Assembly: GCF_048001765.1 (NCBI RefSeq) | Contig: NZ_CP181447.1 | Coordinates: forward strand, 558,001-622,000 | Length of the DNA: 64,000 nt | Direction: 5' to 3' | From: Bombiscardovia asteroides_K | Lineage (GTDB): Bacteria > Actinomycetota > Actinomycetes > Actinomycetales > Bifidobacteriaceae | Shown: positions 20,542-30,021 of the stretch, piece by piece | Layout of the letters: every line of letters begins with the position of its first letter | How positions within the stretch are numbered: position 1 is the stretch's first letter | The notes under the pieces: generated by a model | Told to the model about the DNA's origin: nothing | Seen by the model: only the letters and a program-made list of their open reading frames with translations | The model's database searches: none | Program-made: the position numbers and the translations under genes

Positions 20542-21636
20542 GATGACTCGGGCTGGTTTAGGCTAAGTCCCGGCCGCTTACTCGGGAAAAGTTTTACCTT
20601 GTTTACTGCCTGCGATTCTCACGTTGGTGGGAGGCTGCCGCTGTGGCGCCTGCGGTGGCGAGCAGTCCTGCGGCGAGCAGGACCAGGAGGCCGGTGCTGC
20701 CGGCCCTGGGCAGGATGCCCTCGTAGGTGTAGCCCAGGTGGGCGGTCGCCTGCGCGGCTTGGTCGATGGTCCAGTCGACGGCCACGTCGACGGGTCCTGC
20801 GTCATGGGGCGGGTTGGTGATGCTCCAGGTGCCGTCCGTGTTCCGGTACAGGCTGGTCCCGTCGATGCCGCCGAACTTGACCCCGGTGAGAACCGCAGGC
20901 GTCGGGTCGAAGGCGACCGCCACGGGGATGGTGCTTTTGGCTGCCGTTTGGTTGTTGCCCAACTGCCCGTACTGGTTGTCTCCCCAGGTCCAGAGGTTGC
21001 CATCCGATTCTACTGCCAAGGAATGAGAGTCTCCTGCACCGATAATGTTTGCCGGGAACTTTTGGCTGGCATCGCCAGGCTTGGAGGGGTTCCGGACCGG
21101 GGTAGGTGCTGAGGCGTTGCTCGTGCTATTGATTCCTAACTGGCCATAACCGTTTCGTCCCCATGCCCATGTGCGACCATCGTTATCAATGGCTATGGCG
21201 TGAAACACTCCTGCGCTAATACTTTTTGCTTTGAATCCTTGATCGCCTCCCGCCGGATTCTGCACGCGTACTGGTGTTGCTTGAGGACTGGTGCCGCTGG
21301 TGGTTCCGTTGCCGAGCTGGCCATACTGGTTGTATCCCCAGGCCCAGGTGTTGCTATCTGTATCGACGGCCAAGGCATGCCAGCCTCCAGCGCTGATCTG
21401 GGTCGCCTCGAAAGATTGGTTAGGCAAGGGAGTGGGATTCGGCGCATAATCAGCGCTGTTGCCGGATCGACTGAAGCTGTCGTAACCCCAGGTATAGATT
21501 GTTCCGTCATTATCGAGAGCCATGACAAAGGCCCATTTGACGCTGACTTGAGTTGCGATCAATGTTTGCTCGGAGCCGTTGATGCTGGCAGCCTGTGTTG
21601 GTACCAGTTTGGCTGGACTGTATGTGTTTTGGTCGT

Positions 21637-22381
21637 TGCTTTCGCTGCCCCAGGTGTAGACGTGCCCTTTGTCGTCGATGGCGGCCGAGTCTGCCACGCC
21701 GGCGCTGACCTGGACGGCTTTGAATGGCTGTCCGCTGGTGTCCTTGACGGGCTGGGGCTTGTACCGGTCCGTGGCGGTGCCGTCGCCCAGCTGCCCGTGG
21801 TCGTTGCGTCCCCAGCTATATACGATTCCATCGGATCCGATGGCCAGGACGTGCGAGTCGCCGGCTGCAACCTGCGTGTAGGTAAAGCCGGAATCCGCGC
21901 CGTCGGGCAGGGGGATTCTGACAGGGGTCTTCTGCATGCTGGCATCGGCCGGTTTCTGAGCGAGTTGTCCGTATTGGTTGTTTCCCCATGCGTAGGCGTT
22001 TCCGTCGCTGGCGACGCCGATGGAGAAGGAGCCTCCGGCGCTGGCCTGGCTGAAGCGGATGCCCCGGTTGATCGCGGGCGGGGTGATGGTCACGTGCTGG
22101 CCGCCGAGCACGTTGCCCTTGTCGGGGTTCAGGGCCCAGCGGGTGTCCATTCTGGTCCAGTGGGCGACCAGGGTGATGTTGCCGGTGACGGGCTGGCTGA
22201 AGTCGTAGGCGATCTTGGAGTCGTTGCCGGCGTCCTTGGTGAACCATCCGTCGAACAGGCAGCCGTCCGCTTTCGGATCGGGGGAGGGGCGTTTGGCCTG
22301 TCTGCCTTCGGTGACCGTCTGGCTTTTGGGCATGCCCGAGGGTGTCGGGCAGGAGCTATCCGCACTAGTGAAAACGACGGT
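21637..22381. repeat. Block identical to 17527-18271 (R6 copy)
   Basis: Partner of the conserved block in R5. The sharp end at AAAACGACGGT followed by unrelated bases marks a recombination edge. Confidence 0.85.
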
Positions 22382-24245
22382 AAGATTGGCGCCGATGTAT
22401 GTATAGGCCAGGTACACGTCAGGTTGCTGCCCGTTCATCATCCAAGAGACAGTCACATTGACCCAGCCCGCTTTGTGCTGAGGGGTTATGACCTGCCAGG
22501 TGCCATCATTATTGCGGCTTAGACCGGTGCCGAGTCTCCTGCCAAAATGGACGGATGTAGTTGTGACTACATCAGACAGGCTCACTCGTCCAGGAGTGTG
22601 TCGCTCGTTGGTGGTGCCATCGCCCAGCTGGCCGTTGGAATTGTTTCCCCAAGAGTACAGGTTTCCATCCGAGGCCAGACCGAAGGAGGTGTTGTCCCAA
22701 CCGGCGCTTACCTGTAGCCAGGTCAGTCCGGAGGGTGTGTTGGGCGGCGAGGCAACCCGGACAGGAGTGTTTCGCTGGGTGGTGGTGTTATCTCCAACTT
22801 GTCCTTGTCCGTTAGAGCCCCAGGAGTACAAGTTGTTGTCAGATCCTATGGCTAAGGCAGTGCTGCCTACGAGGCTGACTTGCTTCCAAAAGAACCCTGG
22901 GAGCGCTCCATTGGGTTTGTTCGTTACCGTTGGACTGTATTAGTCTTTCACAAGCCCGTTGCCGAGAATGCCGTTGTCGCCAGTTCCCCAGCCATATATG
23001 TTGCCATCGGAGCCTATTGCCAAAGAAGACCAGTCACCCATTTTGGACTGTTTCCACGCAAACCCTGATGGTGCCCCTTGCGGTGTATTCACCCGGACAG
23101 GGGTGGGTTTGTAACCGGTGATTGCTCCGATACCCAGTTCGCCACGATTGTTCCAGCCCCAAGAATAAAGTTGGTTATCCGAACCTAGAGCTAGGGAGTG
23201 CCAGCCCCAGCAGCTTGCTTGTTTCCAGGTAAATCCACTTGGTGCATTCAAAGGGGTGACTACTGGGGTGGGAGTATGTCTGTCATTGGTGGTTCCGTCA
23301 CCTAGAAATCCGTACAGGTTGTTGCCCCAACTGTATAGTTTGCCATCGGATCCTATGCCCAGAGAGTGTAGACTGCCTGCCGCTTCCTGCTGCCAGGTGA
23401 ATCCGGTGGGGACATTTTCAGGCATGACTACTTGTGCGGGAGTGTAATGGTCATTCGTTGTGCCGTCGCCCAGCTGACCGTAAGTGTTGCTGCCCCAGCT
23501 GTATATCTTGCCATCAGATCCTAGGCCCATAGAAAACATGTGTCCTGCAGAGGCATGGATCCAGGCAAAATTTTGGGGTGTGCCTTGGGGCTTTTCTACT
23601 CTTACTGGTTCGTGACGGTCGGTTTTGGTGCCGTCTCCTAGCTGGCCATGATCATTGCTTCCCCAGGCATAAAGGTTGCCGTCCGATGCGACCGCGACGG
23701 TGTGACCTTTTCCAGCACTTACTTGGCTGAAGCGTATTCCTCGGGGTCCGGGTGGAGTGAGGCTGACTTTCGTATTGCCGGCAGAGGGGCCTTGCACTGG
23801 GCTCATGCTCCAACCTTTAGTCCAACGCGCGGTGAGATTCAGATCATTGGTGACTGGTTTGCTGAAATCGTAGGCTACGGACGTATTGTCGATAAACCAG
23901 CCATCGAACAGGTAGCCTTCACTAGTCGGATTCTCTGGTCGTTTTACGCGGTTCCCATCAGGTATCGTTTTTGTCGTGGTGGTGCCTCTGGGATTGCTGA
24001 AGGTGACGGTGTGCGGTGTGGAGGCGCGTGCTTGGACCTGATCGCTGGCAACCCCAGTGGTCGTGTTGGACGTGTCCGGCGTGGGAGAGAGGGAGGGGGT
24101 CGGCTGTGCGGGATTCGTTGGGGAGGATGTAGCCAGGGGAGAGGAGGGAATAGGAGAAATAGGAGTTGTTACTGTTTCTGTCGGCTCGGTGGTGATGTCA
24201 GGAGTATTGACGGACTGTTGCTCGGCTACGTGAGGAGTCTGACGA

Positions 24246-24260
24246 CCCCCCCCCCCCCCC
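24246..24260. repeat. Poly-C15 (G15) slippage tract in R6
   Basis: Fifteen C after TCTGACGA. It separates the signal peptide frame from the frame encoding RQTPHVAEQQ and the rest of R6. Loss of one G gives the in-frame state. Confidence 0.9.
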
Positions 24261-24431
24261 GCTATTTCCATGTGTGGTCGGCGTGACCGCGTCGGCCACG
24301 CTGGACTCGGTTGCAGCGTTGTCTGCCGTGGCATAGGTGCAGACCAGAAGGCTTGCAGGGAGGATAATGGCCAGCAGGAGGCTGGCCAACAAGGCCGGTC
24401 GAACCGTCATATTCGAGTGCTGACGAGGCAT

Positions 24432-25548
24432 ACGCAAATCCCCTTCCCCAGGAATCGCAGCCACATTGTCACAGATATATCCCCAATATCCGACGAGTCA
24501 CGCGCCGAAGACAACTTTGGCCACTAATGAAACAGTAGCATAAACTCTGATGGTCTAGAACAAACAAAATTGAGAAACTACTATTTACTTTCTGACGATT
24601 AAATAGGGTCCGTCGGTTTTCATTCGTGGCCGACCTTTCGTTCCCTGGGGGCTCATTACGGATTTGGTAAGCGAAACAGAAGGAATACCAGGAAAATAGA
24701 TATGGTCATCAATGCAACGGCGAAGAGAGCAAACTCAAAACAGTGTTATGCATGCCAGGAGTTCAGCAGGGGAAACCGATAGCTATGGGACCATATAGCA
24801 CTATGTAGGACGGCCACTGAGAGATTCGTGGCGGATGATATGGGTTCGCCAATGTGTTAAGTATGCGGCGTTGGCAGTAATACAGGACATGGTTGATGTA
24901 TCACTCAAGTTTTCTATTCGTGTGCTAGTACATACGTTCTGATCGCAGTTGATCTTTCGCTAGATGGCCATAGTTGATTACTTGATCAAACCTGGTTTCC
25001 GCGTCAGCAATTTATCGAGGTAGTGGCAAATACCGATACAAAGTGCAGCGACTCGGTATGCTTTCGTGCCAAAGCTTACTGGGCAAATGCCGACTCTTTC
25101 TGCCGTTATACGCCAGGCAGCCTAACAGTATGGCAGCATCGCCCGAGCGACGTTCAGGGTACCGATTTGGGTGTGAGGCCTCATGAGCAGACTTTCGGTC
25201 TGGGCTATCTCGATACGTCCAGATGGGACTGCACCGAGATCTTCTTGAGACGAGACTCCAACGGCGGTAGTTCGTCTCAAGCCTGAAGGTCTGCGGCAAG
25301 ATGTCATAGAGACAGGCAAAGGGGCAGCGAGATGGCACTGAATACGTCGACTCACTTGCCTTCTATTTCCATGGTCGTCCCATGTGGTCGCTGATATTTG
25401 GCCGAGTGCAGCAAAAGGGCGAGGCTGGCGTTGGGCGTCAACGAGATGGAGCACCAACAGATGGATGGGATGGTCTTGTAGTGCAGGCCGAGCGGGAAGG
25501 TGGTCTTTAGCATTAGCCACTCCAGCAAGCCACCTGGCTCCGTAAAGC
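24432..25548. other. Gene-poor 1.1 kb spacer between R6 and the M array
   Basis: The part next to 24431 is the R6 leader, similar to the R5 leader around 20312-20420 (shared CGAAGACAACTTTGG stretch). The rest holds only short open frames; a minus frame at 25352-25576 has protein-like composition but I cannot identify it. It may be a relic of a lost gene. Confidence 0.4.
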
Positions 25549-26622
25549 CTAATTGGAACCTGTCCATCCATAACAATCGGCGATACAGTTCCCCTGGTTG
25601 TCGATGGCCGGCCCTTCATGGCCTTGCTGCAATTGGTTCCACAGATTGGGGTAATCCTGAAGATTGAATCCACCGCTGTGTTGAGTAGATGGGGCGGATC
25701 CGCCTCCTCCGCCGCCATGTTGACCGGTGGTTGGACGGGATTGTGTGTAGCCTCTCCATCCATTGCCGGAGGAGGCCTGCCGGCGTCGGGTGGCGCCCTG
25801 TTGTCGCGTCTGCTGCTGCGCCGCCTGCGCCTGGGCTACGGCCTGCTGGTCGGCCTGGCTTTTGGCCTGCATGGAGGCGTTCACCCGGTCGATGGCCGCC
25901 TGCAAAGCGGCCGTCGCATCCTGGCAGGCCTTCGCCGTATCCGCCTTTGACTGGCCGGCCTGGTTGATGGCCTGCTGCAGACCGTCACGAACCGCAGCAT
26001 CGGTCACCTTCCCGTCCGAATCGGCCAGCAGCTTCGACGCCTCCTCCTTCTTCGCGTCCAATGCCGCCTTCGCATCATCCAGGGCCTTCGCATCACGGGA
26101 GGCAAGCACGGCATCCACCGCTTTGTCCACGGCCGCATATTCACCGTCCAGCTTTTTGGCCCTGCCGGCCGCTGCGTTCAGCTTGTCGGTGGACATGGAG
26201 GGCTTGCACCGGACCGTCTGTTGCCTGATCCCTTCAGCGTCCTTCACGCTGCGCGCCATGGCCACCACGGTCTTCGCATCCTTGACCTGGTCGGCCTTTA
26301 TGCCCGCCGTCTCACGGTAGCGGGCCATCCTGGCCGGACCGGTCTTCCCCTGCAGGGGCTTCACCGCCCGGCTGCAGGAGTCCAGCGCCGCACCATGCCG
26401 GCGGTTCTCAACCACGCGCCAGCCCACAAGACCAGCCACAGCAACAACCACCACCACCGCGACCACGGCGACAACCACCGGGACCAGCCACTTCGGCCGT
26501 GGCTTGCCCGGCAGGTCTCCCCCGTCCTCCGGCATGATCGCCGGAGGAGCATAAGCCTCGCCCCCGACCGGTCCGGACACGCTCCCCAGACCCGCAGCCC
26601 CCTCATCATCCTGGTCCGCCAT
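25549..26622 (-). CDS. M1: single-pass membrane protein with helical ectodomain, array member
   Basis: 357 residues. The start is MADQDDEG at 26622, because AGAGAGG sits six bases before it and abuts the alternative ATG at 26628. Acidic cytoplasmic tail (about 50 residues), then KPRPKW and a Val-rich membrane segment (near 53-75), then GWRVVENRRHG. The outer part has two conserved Cys (DSC, VRC) and Ala/Lys/Asp-rich helices with a FIVAR-like pattern (AKALDDAKAALDAKKEEAS, LLADSDGKVTDAAVRDGLQ). A Gln/Ala stretch and a Gly-rich linker follow. The tail ends NCIADCYGWTGSN, unlike the CGIG ending of most siblings. Function unknown; the layout suggests a surface-displayed variable tail on a helical stalk. 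Confidence 0.85.
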   Translation of the reverse strand: MADQDDEGAAGLGSVSGPVGGEAYAPPAIMPEDGGDLPGKPRPKWLVPVVVAVVAVVVVVAVAGLVGWRVVENRRHGAALDSCSRAVKPLQGKTGPARMARYRETAGIKADQVKDAKTVVAMARSVKDAEGIRQQTVRCKPSMSTDKLNAAAGRAKKLDGEYAAVDKAVDAVLASRDAKALDDAKAALDAKKEEASKLLADSDGKVTDAAVRDGLQQAINQAGQSKADTAKACQDATAALQAAIDRVNASMQAKSQADQQAVAQAQAAQQQTRQQGATRRRQASSGNGWRGYTQSRPTTGQHGGGGGGSAPSTQHSGGFNLQDYPNLWNQLQQGHEGPAIDNQGNCIADCYGWTGSN

Positions 26623-26655
26623 GACCATCCTCTCTAACCATCCGCGCGGATTGCT

Positions 26656-26676
26656 GTTGCCCTCCTCCAGGGCAAC
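26656..26676 (-). promoter_or_regulatory. Leader hairpin of M1
   Basis: Inverted repeat GTTGCCCT / AGGGCAAC with a five-base CCTCC loop on plus, in the M1 leader at the position where M2 has its G14 tract. It may influence early transcription or leader structure. Confidence 0.45.
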
Positions 26677-26935
26677 CGCCCGCGCAGTTCTGAATTAGGC
26701 TCCCGTACTTAAGCCAGCCATCCTTATCCCAGAATCCTGTCGATGTTAGACAGGGATACGTCTTGGCTGGGAAATCTCCGACTCACGGCAGGGGCTGGAT
26801 ATGCGCCTGCCGGCCGAGCCGGAGCCCAGGCGCAGTAGCCGGCGCGCCCAGCATCCGATCTTTCCAGGAGTCATCATTTATGTTTCCCTTCCATTATCAT
26901 GAAGGGGACGGCCAATATGGTCGCCCGCAAACAAC

Positions 26936-26978
26936 GCCAGCGGGATAGGAGACCTTGCAAGCAACCGGTCCCGCTGGC
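26936..26978 (-). terminator. Terminator hairpin downstream of M2
   Basis: GCCAGCGGGA / TCCCGCTGGC inverted repeat 14 bases after the M2 stop. The same hairpin follows M4, M5 and M6, always after a shared TGATTGATTGAGAATTT stretch. Confidence 0.65.
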
Positions 26979-26992
26979 AAATTCTCAATCAA

Positions 26993-28050
26993 TCAGCCAA
27001 GAACACACACGCCAGCCGAATTACAACCATTACCGCCTGTAGTATTCCCTTTGGACCATTCCTCAAACGCTTGTTCCGACCAATTGTCCTGAGCTGGAGC
27101 CGGAGCTGATCCGACGCCTCTGCCGCCCCGGTTGCCGGACGGCCGAGAGGCAGGCCGGCGGGTTTGCGTGGAGCCTCTCCGCCTATTGTTGGGGGAGGCC
27201 TGACGGCGTCGGGTGGTGCCCTGCCGTTGCGCCTGCTGCTTCTGCGCCTGCTGCTGTGCAGCCTGGGCTGCGGCCTGCTGGTCGGCCTGGCTCTTGGCCT
27301 GCATGGAGGCGTTCACCCGGTCGATGGCCGCCTGCAGCGCATCCGCCGCATCCTGGTAGGCCTTCTCGCCGTATCCCCCCTGGTCTGGCCCGCCTGGTTG
27401 ATGGCCTGTTGCAGGCCGTCACGGGTAGCATTGTCGGCCACCTTCCCGTCCGAATCGGCCAGCAGCCTCGACGCCTCCTCCTTCTTCCCGTCCAGGGCCG
27501 CCCTGGCATCCTCCAGGGCCTTCGCATCACGGGACGCGATCACCCCCTTGGCAGCCTTAGACAAAGCCGCATATTTGCCGTCGATTCTTCCGGCCTGGTC
27601 AGCCGTCGCATTCAACTCACCGGTGGACATGGAGGGCTTGCACCGGACCGTCGGCTGCCTGATCCCTTCGGCGTCCTTCACGCTGCGGCGCATAGCCGCC
27701 ACCGTCTTCGCGTCCTTGACCTGGTCGGACTTTACGCCCGCCGCCTCACGGTACTGCGCCAACCGGTCCGAACCGGTCTTCCCCTTTAGGGTCTTCACCG
27801 CCCGGCTGCAGGAGTCCAACGCCGCACCATGCCGGCGTGATTCCACCACGCGCCAGCCCACAAGACCAGCCACGACGACCACCACCACGACCACGGCGAC
27901 AACCACCGGCACCAGCCACTTCGGGCGCCGCCCGTTCGAGGGGGCTCCTCCGCCCTCGGGCGCAATCGCCGCAGGAGCAGAAACCTCACCCCCAACCGGG
28001 TCGGACACGCTCTCCAGGCCCGCAGCCCCCTCATCATCCTGGTCCGCCAT
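26993..28050 (-). pseudogene. M2: array member broken by a 2-base insertion
   Basis: Same family as M1. ATG at 28050 (MADQDDEG). Protein sequence matches M5 from about residue 15 onward until QAINQAGQ. At about 27363-27367 the coding strand reads GCGAGAAGGCC where M5 and M6 have GCGAAGGCC, a GA insertion that shifts the frame to an early stop at 27313. The remaining frame (from 27316 to 26993) encodes the normal end, with tail GCNSAGVCVLG identical to M5. Total length is exactly two bases longer than M5. G14 lies in its leader. The intact reverse copy M5 may have been derived from it or may repair it. Confidence 0.8.
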
Positions 28051-28086
28051 GACCATCCTCTCTAACCATCCGCGCGGATTATGACT

Positions 28087-28100
28087 CCCCCCCCCCCCCC
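28087..28100. repeat. Poly-C14 (G14 on coding strand) in the M2 leader
   Basis: Lies between the predicted -10 (28105-28110) and the ribosome site of M2, so it would be at or just after the transcription start. M6, whose upstream region is otherwise almost identical, has an interrupted GGGGAGGGGG here. Confidence 0.85.
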
Positions 28101-28104
28101 TTTA

Positions 28105-28134
28105 GGATAACCGCCTGCACAGTACTAAAGTCAA
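28105..28134 (-). promoter_or_regulatory. Predicted M2 promoter
   Basis: On the minus strand TTGACT (28134-28129), 18 bases, then TTATCC (28110-28105). The same elements with TTATCT occur before M6 (33453-33482). The G14 tract starts four bases downstream. Confidence 0.6.
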
Positions 28135-28274
28135 CTTTTGTACATAAGCCAGCCACCCTTACCACAGAACCCTGTGCGTAGACAGGAGATAAATCTTGGC
28201 TAATGAGTCTCTAGCTCACACAGGAGCTGGATATGCACCTGCCGGTCAAGCAGGAGCCCAGGCGCAACAGTCAG

Positions 28275-28292
28275 CCCCCCCCCCCCCCCCCC
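28275..28292. repeat. Poly-C18 tract upstream of M2
   Basis: Eighteen C between the M3 stop and the M2 promoter, about 140 bases before the -35. The homologous place upstream of M1 reads CGGCGCGCCCAGCATCC, so the tract grew in an otherwise conserved spacer (GCCCAGGCGCA before, AGCATYC after). Confidence 0.85.
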
Positions 28293-28449
28293 AGCATTCA
28301 AACTTTCCGAGAGGCATTAATCGCCGGTCATGGTTCCCATACCTCACCGTAAATGCAACAACCTCATAGCCACCCACAAGCAGCCCCAGCGGGACAGAGG
28401 ACCTTCCAAACAGCCGGCCCCGCAGGCAAATCCTCAATCTTCCAATCAA

Positions 28450-29505
28450 TCAGCCAATGCCACAAGCCTGACCTTTTTGACAGACTGGTTTTCCTCCATT
28501 TGTAGGAGGATCATTATTAAGCCTGTCTCTCCAGTTTGAATGATCTTCCTGCGGTGTCGCAGGTGCTGGAGCTAAACCGCCGCCTCCGCCGCCACGTTGA
28601 CTGGTGGTTGGGCGAGAGGGCGTGTAGCCTCTCCTCACTCTGCTGTGTGAGGACGATGATCCTTGTTGCGAAGATTTTGAGCGCTTGGCAGTCTGCTGCG
28701 AGGCTTGTGTCTGCGCCGCCTGAGCTGCGGCTTGCTGATCGGCCTGGCTCTTGGCCTGCACGGAGGCGTTCACCCGGTCAATGGCCGCCTGCAACGAATT
28801 TGCCGCTTCTTGATAGGCCTTCGCCTCATTCCCTTTGACCTGTCCGGCCTGATTAATAGCTGTCTGCAGATTGTCACGGGTCGCGTCGTCCGCCACCTTC
28901 CCGTCGGAATCACCCAGCAGCTTCGACGCTTCGTCCTTCTTCGCGTTCAGGGCCGTCTTAGCATCCTCCAGAGTCTTCGCATCCTTGGATTCGAGCACTG
29001 CCCTAGCCGACTTGGATACGGCCGCATATTGACCGTCCAGCTTTTTGGCCCTGCCGGCCTCGGCATTCAGATCACCGGTGGACATGGAGGCCTTGCACGC
29101 TGCAGTCGGCTGCTTGAGCCCGCCGACGGTCTTCACGCTGCGGCTCATATCCGCCACCGTCTTCGCATCCTTGACCTGGTCCCCCTTCACGCCGAATGCT
29201 TCACGGTAGCGGGCCATCCTGGCCGATCCGGTCTTCTCCTGCAGGGGCTTCACCGCCCGGCTGCAGGATTCAAGCGCCGAATCATGCCGACGGTTTTCAA
29301 CCACGCGCCAGCCTACAAGACCTGCTATTGCCACCACCGTCACAATCACTATCACGATTACCGGAACCAGCCACCTGGGGTGCGGTCTGCCAGACGGGGC
29401 ACCCTCATCCTCCGATACAATTCTCGGCGGAGTCGAAGACTCACCCTCAATCGTGTCTGACACACCCCGCAAATTTGTACTCCCCTCATCCCCGTGATCC
29501 ACCAT
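28450..29505 (-). CDS. M3: single-pass membrane protein, array member
   Basis: 351 residues from ATG 29505 (MVDHGDEG), with AAAAAGGGA upstream; longer starts would add an unrelated basic peptide. Acidic N-tail, RPHPRW, membrane segment LVPVIVIVIVTVVAIAGLV, then GWRVVENRRHD. Conserved Cys in ESC and AAC, helices with DAKTLEDAKTALNAKKDEAS. The Gln/Ala linker contains a Ser-rich insertion (SKSSQQGSSSSHS). Tail PVCQKGQACGIG. Synteny: 400 bases upstream of M2 on the same strand, probably its own transcription unit. No catalytic motif is visible. Confidence 0.85.
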   Translation of the reverse strand: MVDHGDEGSTNLRGVSDTIEGESSTPPRIVSEDEGAPSGRPHPRWLVPVIVIVIVTVVAIAGLVGWRVVENRRHDSALESCSRAVKPLQEKTGSARMARYREAFGVKGDQVKDAKTVADMSRSVKTVGGLKQPTAACKASMSTGDLNAEAGRAKKLDGQYAAVSKSARAVLESKDAKTLEDAKTALNAKKDEASKLLGDSDGKVADDATRDNLQTAINQAGQVKGNEAKAYQEAANSLQAAIDRVNASVQAKSQADQQAAAQAAQTQASQQTAKRSKSSQQGSSSSHSRVRRGYTPSRPTTSQRGGGGGGLAPAPATPQEDHSNWRDRLNNDPPTNGGKPVCQKGQACGIG

Positions 29506-30021
29506 GACAAATCCCTTTTTCTTACTGAAGCGAGCTACTGTCTTCTTCCAGCGTAACGGCCCGCACAAATCTCAAGTGGGCTCAAGCCCAAAAGCCAGCC
29601 ATTCCCACCTACAAGACCCCGTTGGCGGAAATCAAAGATGAAGCTTGGCCGATAAGTGTTCAATTCACACAAGGGTCGAAAATGTAGACCCCACCGCAGG
29701 CAAAACTATGGTTTCCCTTTTCAATCGTTCTCTTCCTGTATGCGAAGCTAGGCACATGTCATGCTCACAGCCCACACTGTCGATACAGCTCCGCATGCGA
29801 TCTATTCCTCAAAGACGGCTATGGAAGTAGCCTTAAGCCCATCTATGCCGGGCCCAGATGCAGAATTCGGCCGACCTAACGTCCAATCATCCCAAAGTCA
29901 TCGTTTGAGATTCCCCTACATCTGAATACGAGAAGTGACAGCCCAACGGCCTTTTACAAATAAGGCCAGCGAGATAGGAGACCTTGCAAGCAACTAGTCC
30001 CGCTGGCAAATTCTCAATCAA
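29506..30021. other. Spacer between M4 stop and M3 start
   Basis: M3 leader (29506-29650) and M4 terminator near 29965-30007. The middle part has no recognisable gene. Confidence 0.45.
29965..30007 (-). terminator. Terminator hairpin downstream of M4
   Basis: GCCAGCGAGA / TCCCGCTGGC, one mismatch away from the M2 terminator, 14 bases after the stop. Confidence 0.6.

Larger units (their letters stand above)
20603..24431 (-). pseudogene. R6: double RCC1 propeller protein, phase-OFF and with an internal TAA
   Basis: Would be 1275 residues, the same length as R5. ATG at 24431 (MPRQHSNM) lies eight bases after GGGGAAGGGG. The signal peptide is followed by a 15-G tract (24246-24260) and the signal frame ends at 24198. 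14 G would join the body. The body is interrupted at 22940-22942 by an in-frame TAA in the fifth-to-sixth blade of the first propeller; the same frame is open on both sides (down to 20603). The equivalent codon region in R5 reads through. The layout matches R5, ending LPRAGSTG, hydrophobic segment, HQRENRRQ. Even in phase ON it would give a secreted fragment without anchor unless the TAA is repaired by recombination. Confidence 0.8.
26623..26992. other. Spacer between M2 stop and M1 start
   Basis: Contains the M2 terminator, the M1 leader with its hairpin and a promoter region resembling that of M2 (GGCTGGCTTAAGTAC against GGCTGGCTTATGTAC). No gene seen. Confidence 0.5.
28051..28449. other. 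Spacer between M3 stop and M2 start
   Basis: Contains the M2 promoter, two poly-C tracts and a 135-base stretch (28104-28238) that is the reverse complement of 33348-33482 before M6. No gene; the small frame across the C18 tract is an artefact of composition. Confidence 0.6.

Noticed and set aside
2250..24431. Periodic repeats that might suggest a CRISPR array or satellite DNA
   Set aside because: The period of about 150-190 bases is the RCC1 blade repeat in coding frames; repeat units are not exact.
27164..28084. Long plus-strand frames across M1 to M4
   Set aside because: Antisense to the membrane-protein array; rich in Arg/Pro/Ala without domains.
5869..28292. Poly-C tracts as mere assembly gaps
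   Set aside because: Their flanks are conserved, they fall at the same codon position in four genes, and all obey the same frame rule; still, exact lengths may be misread.
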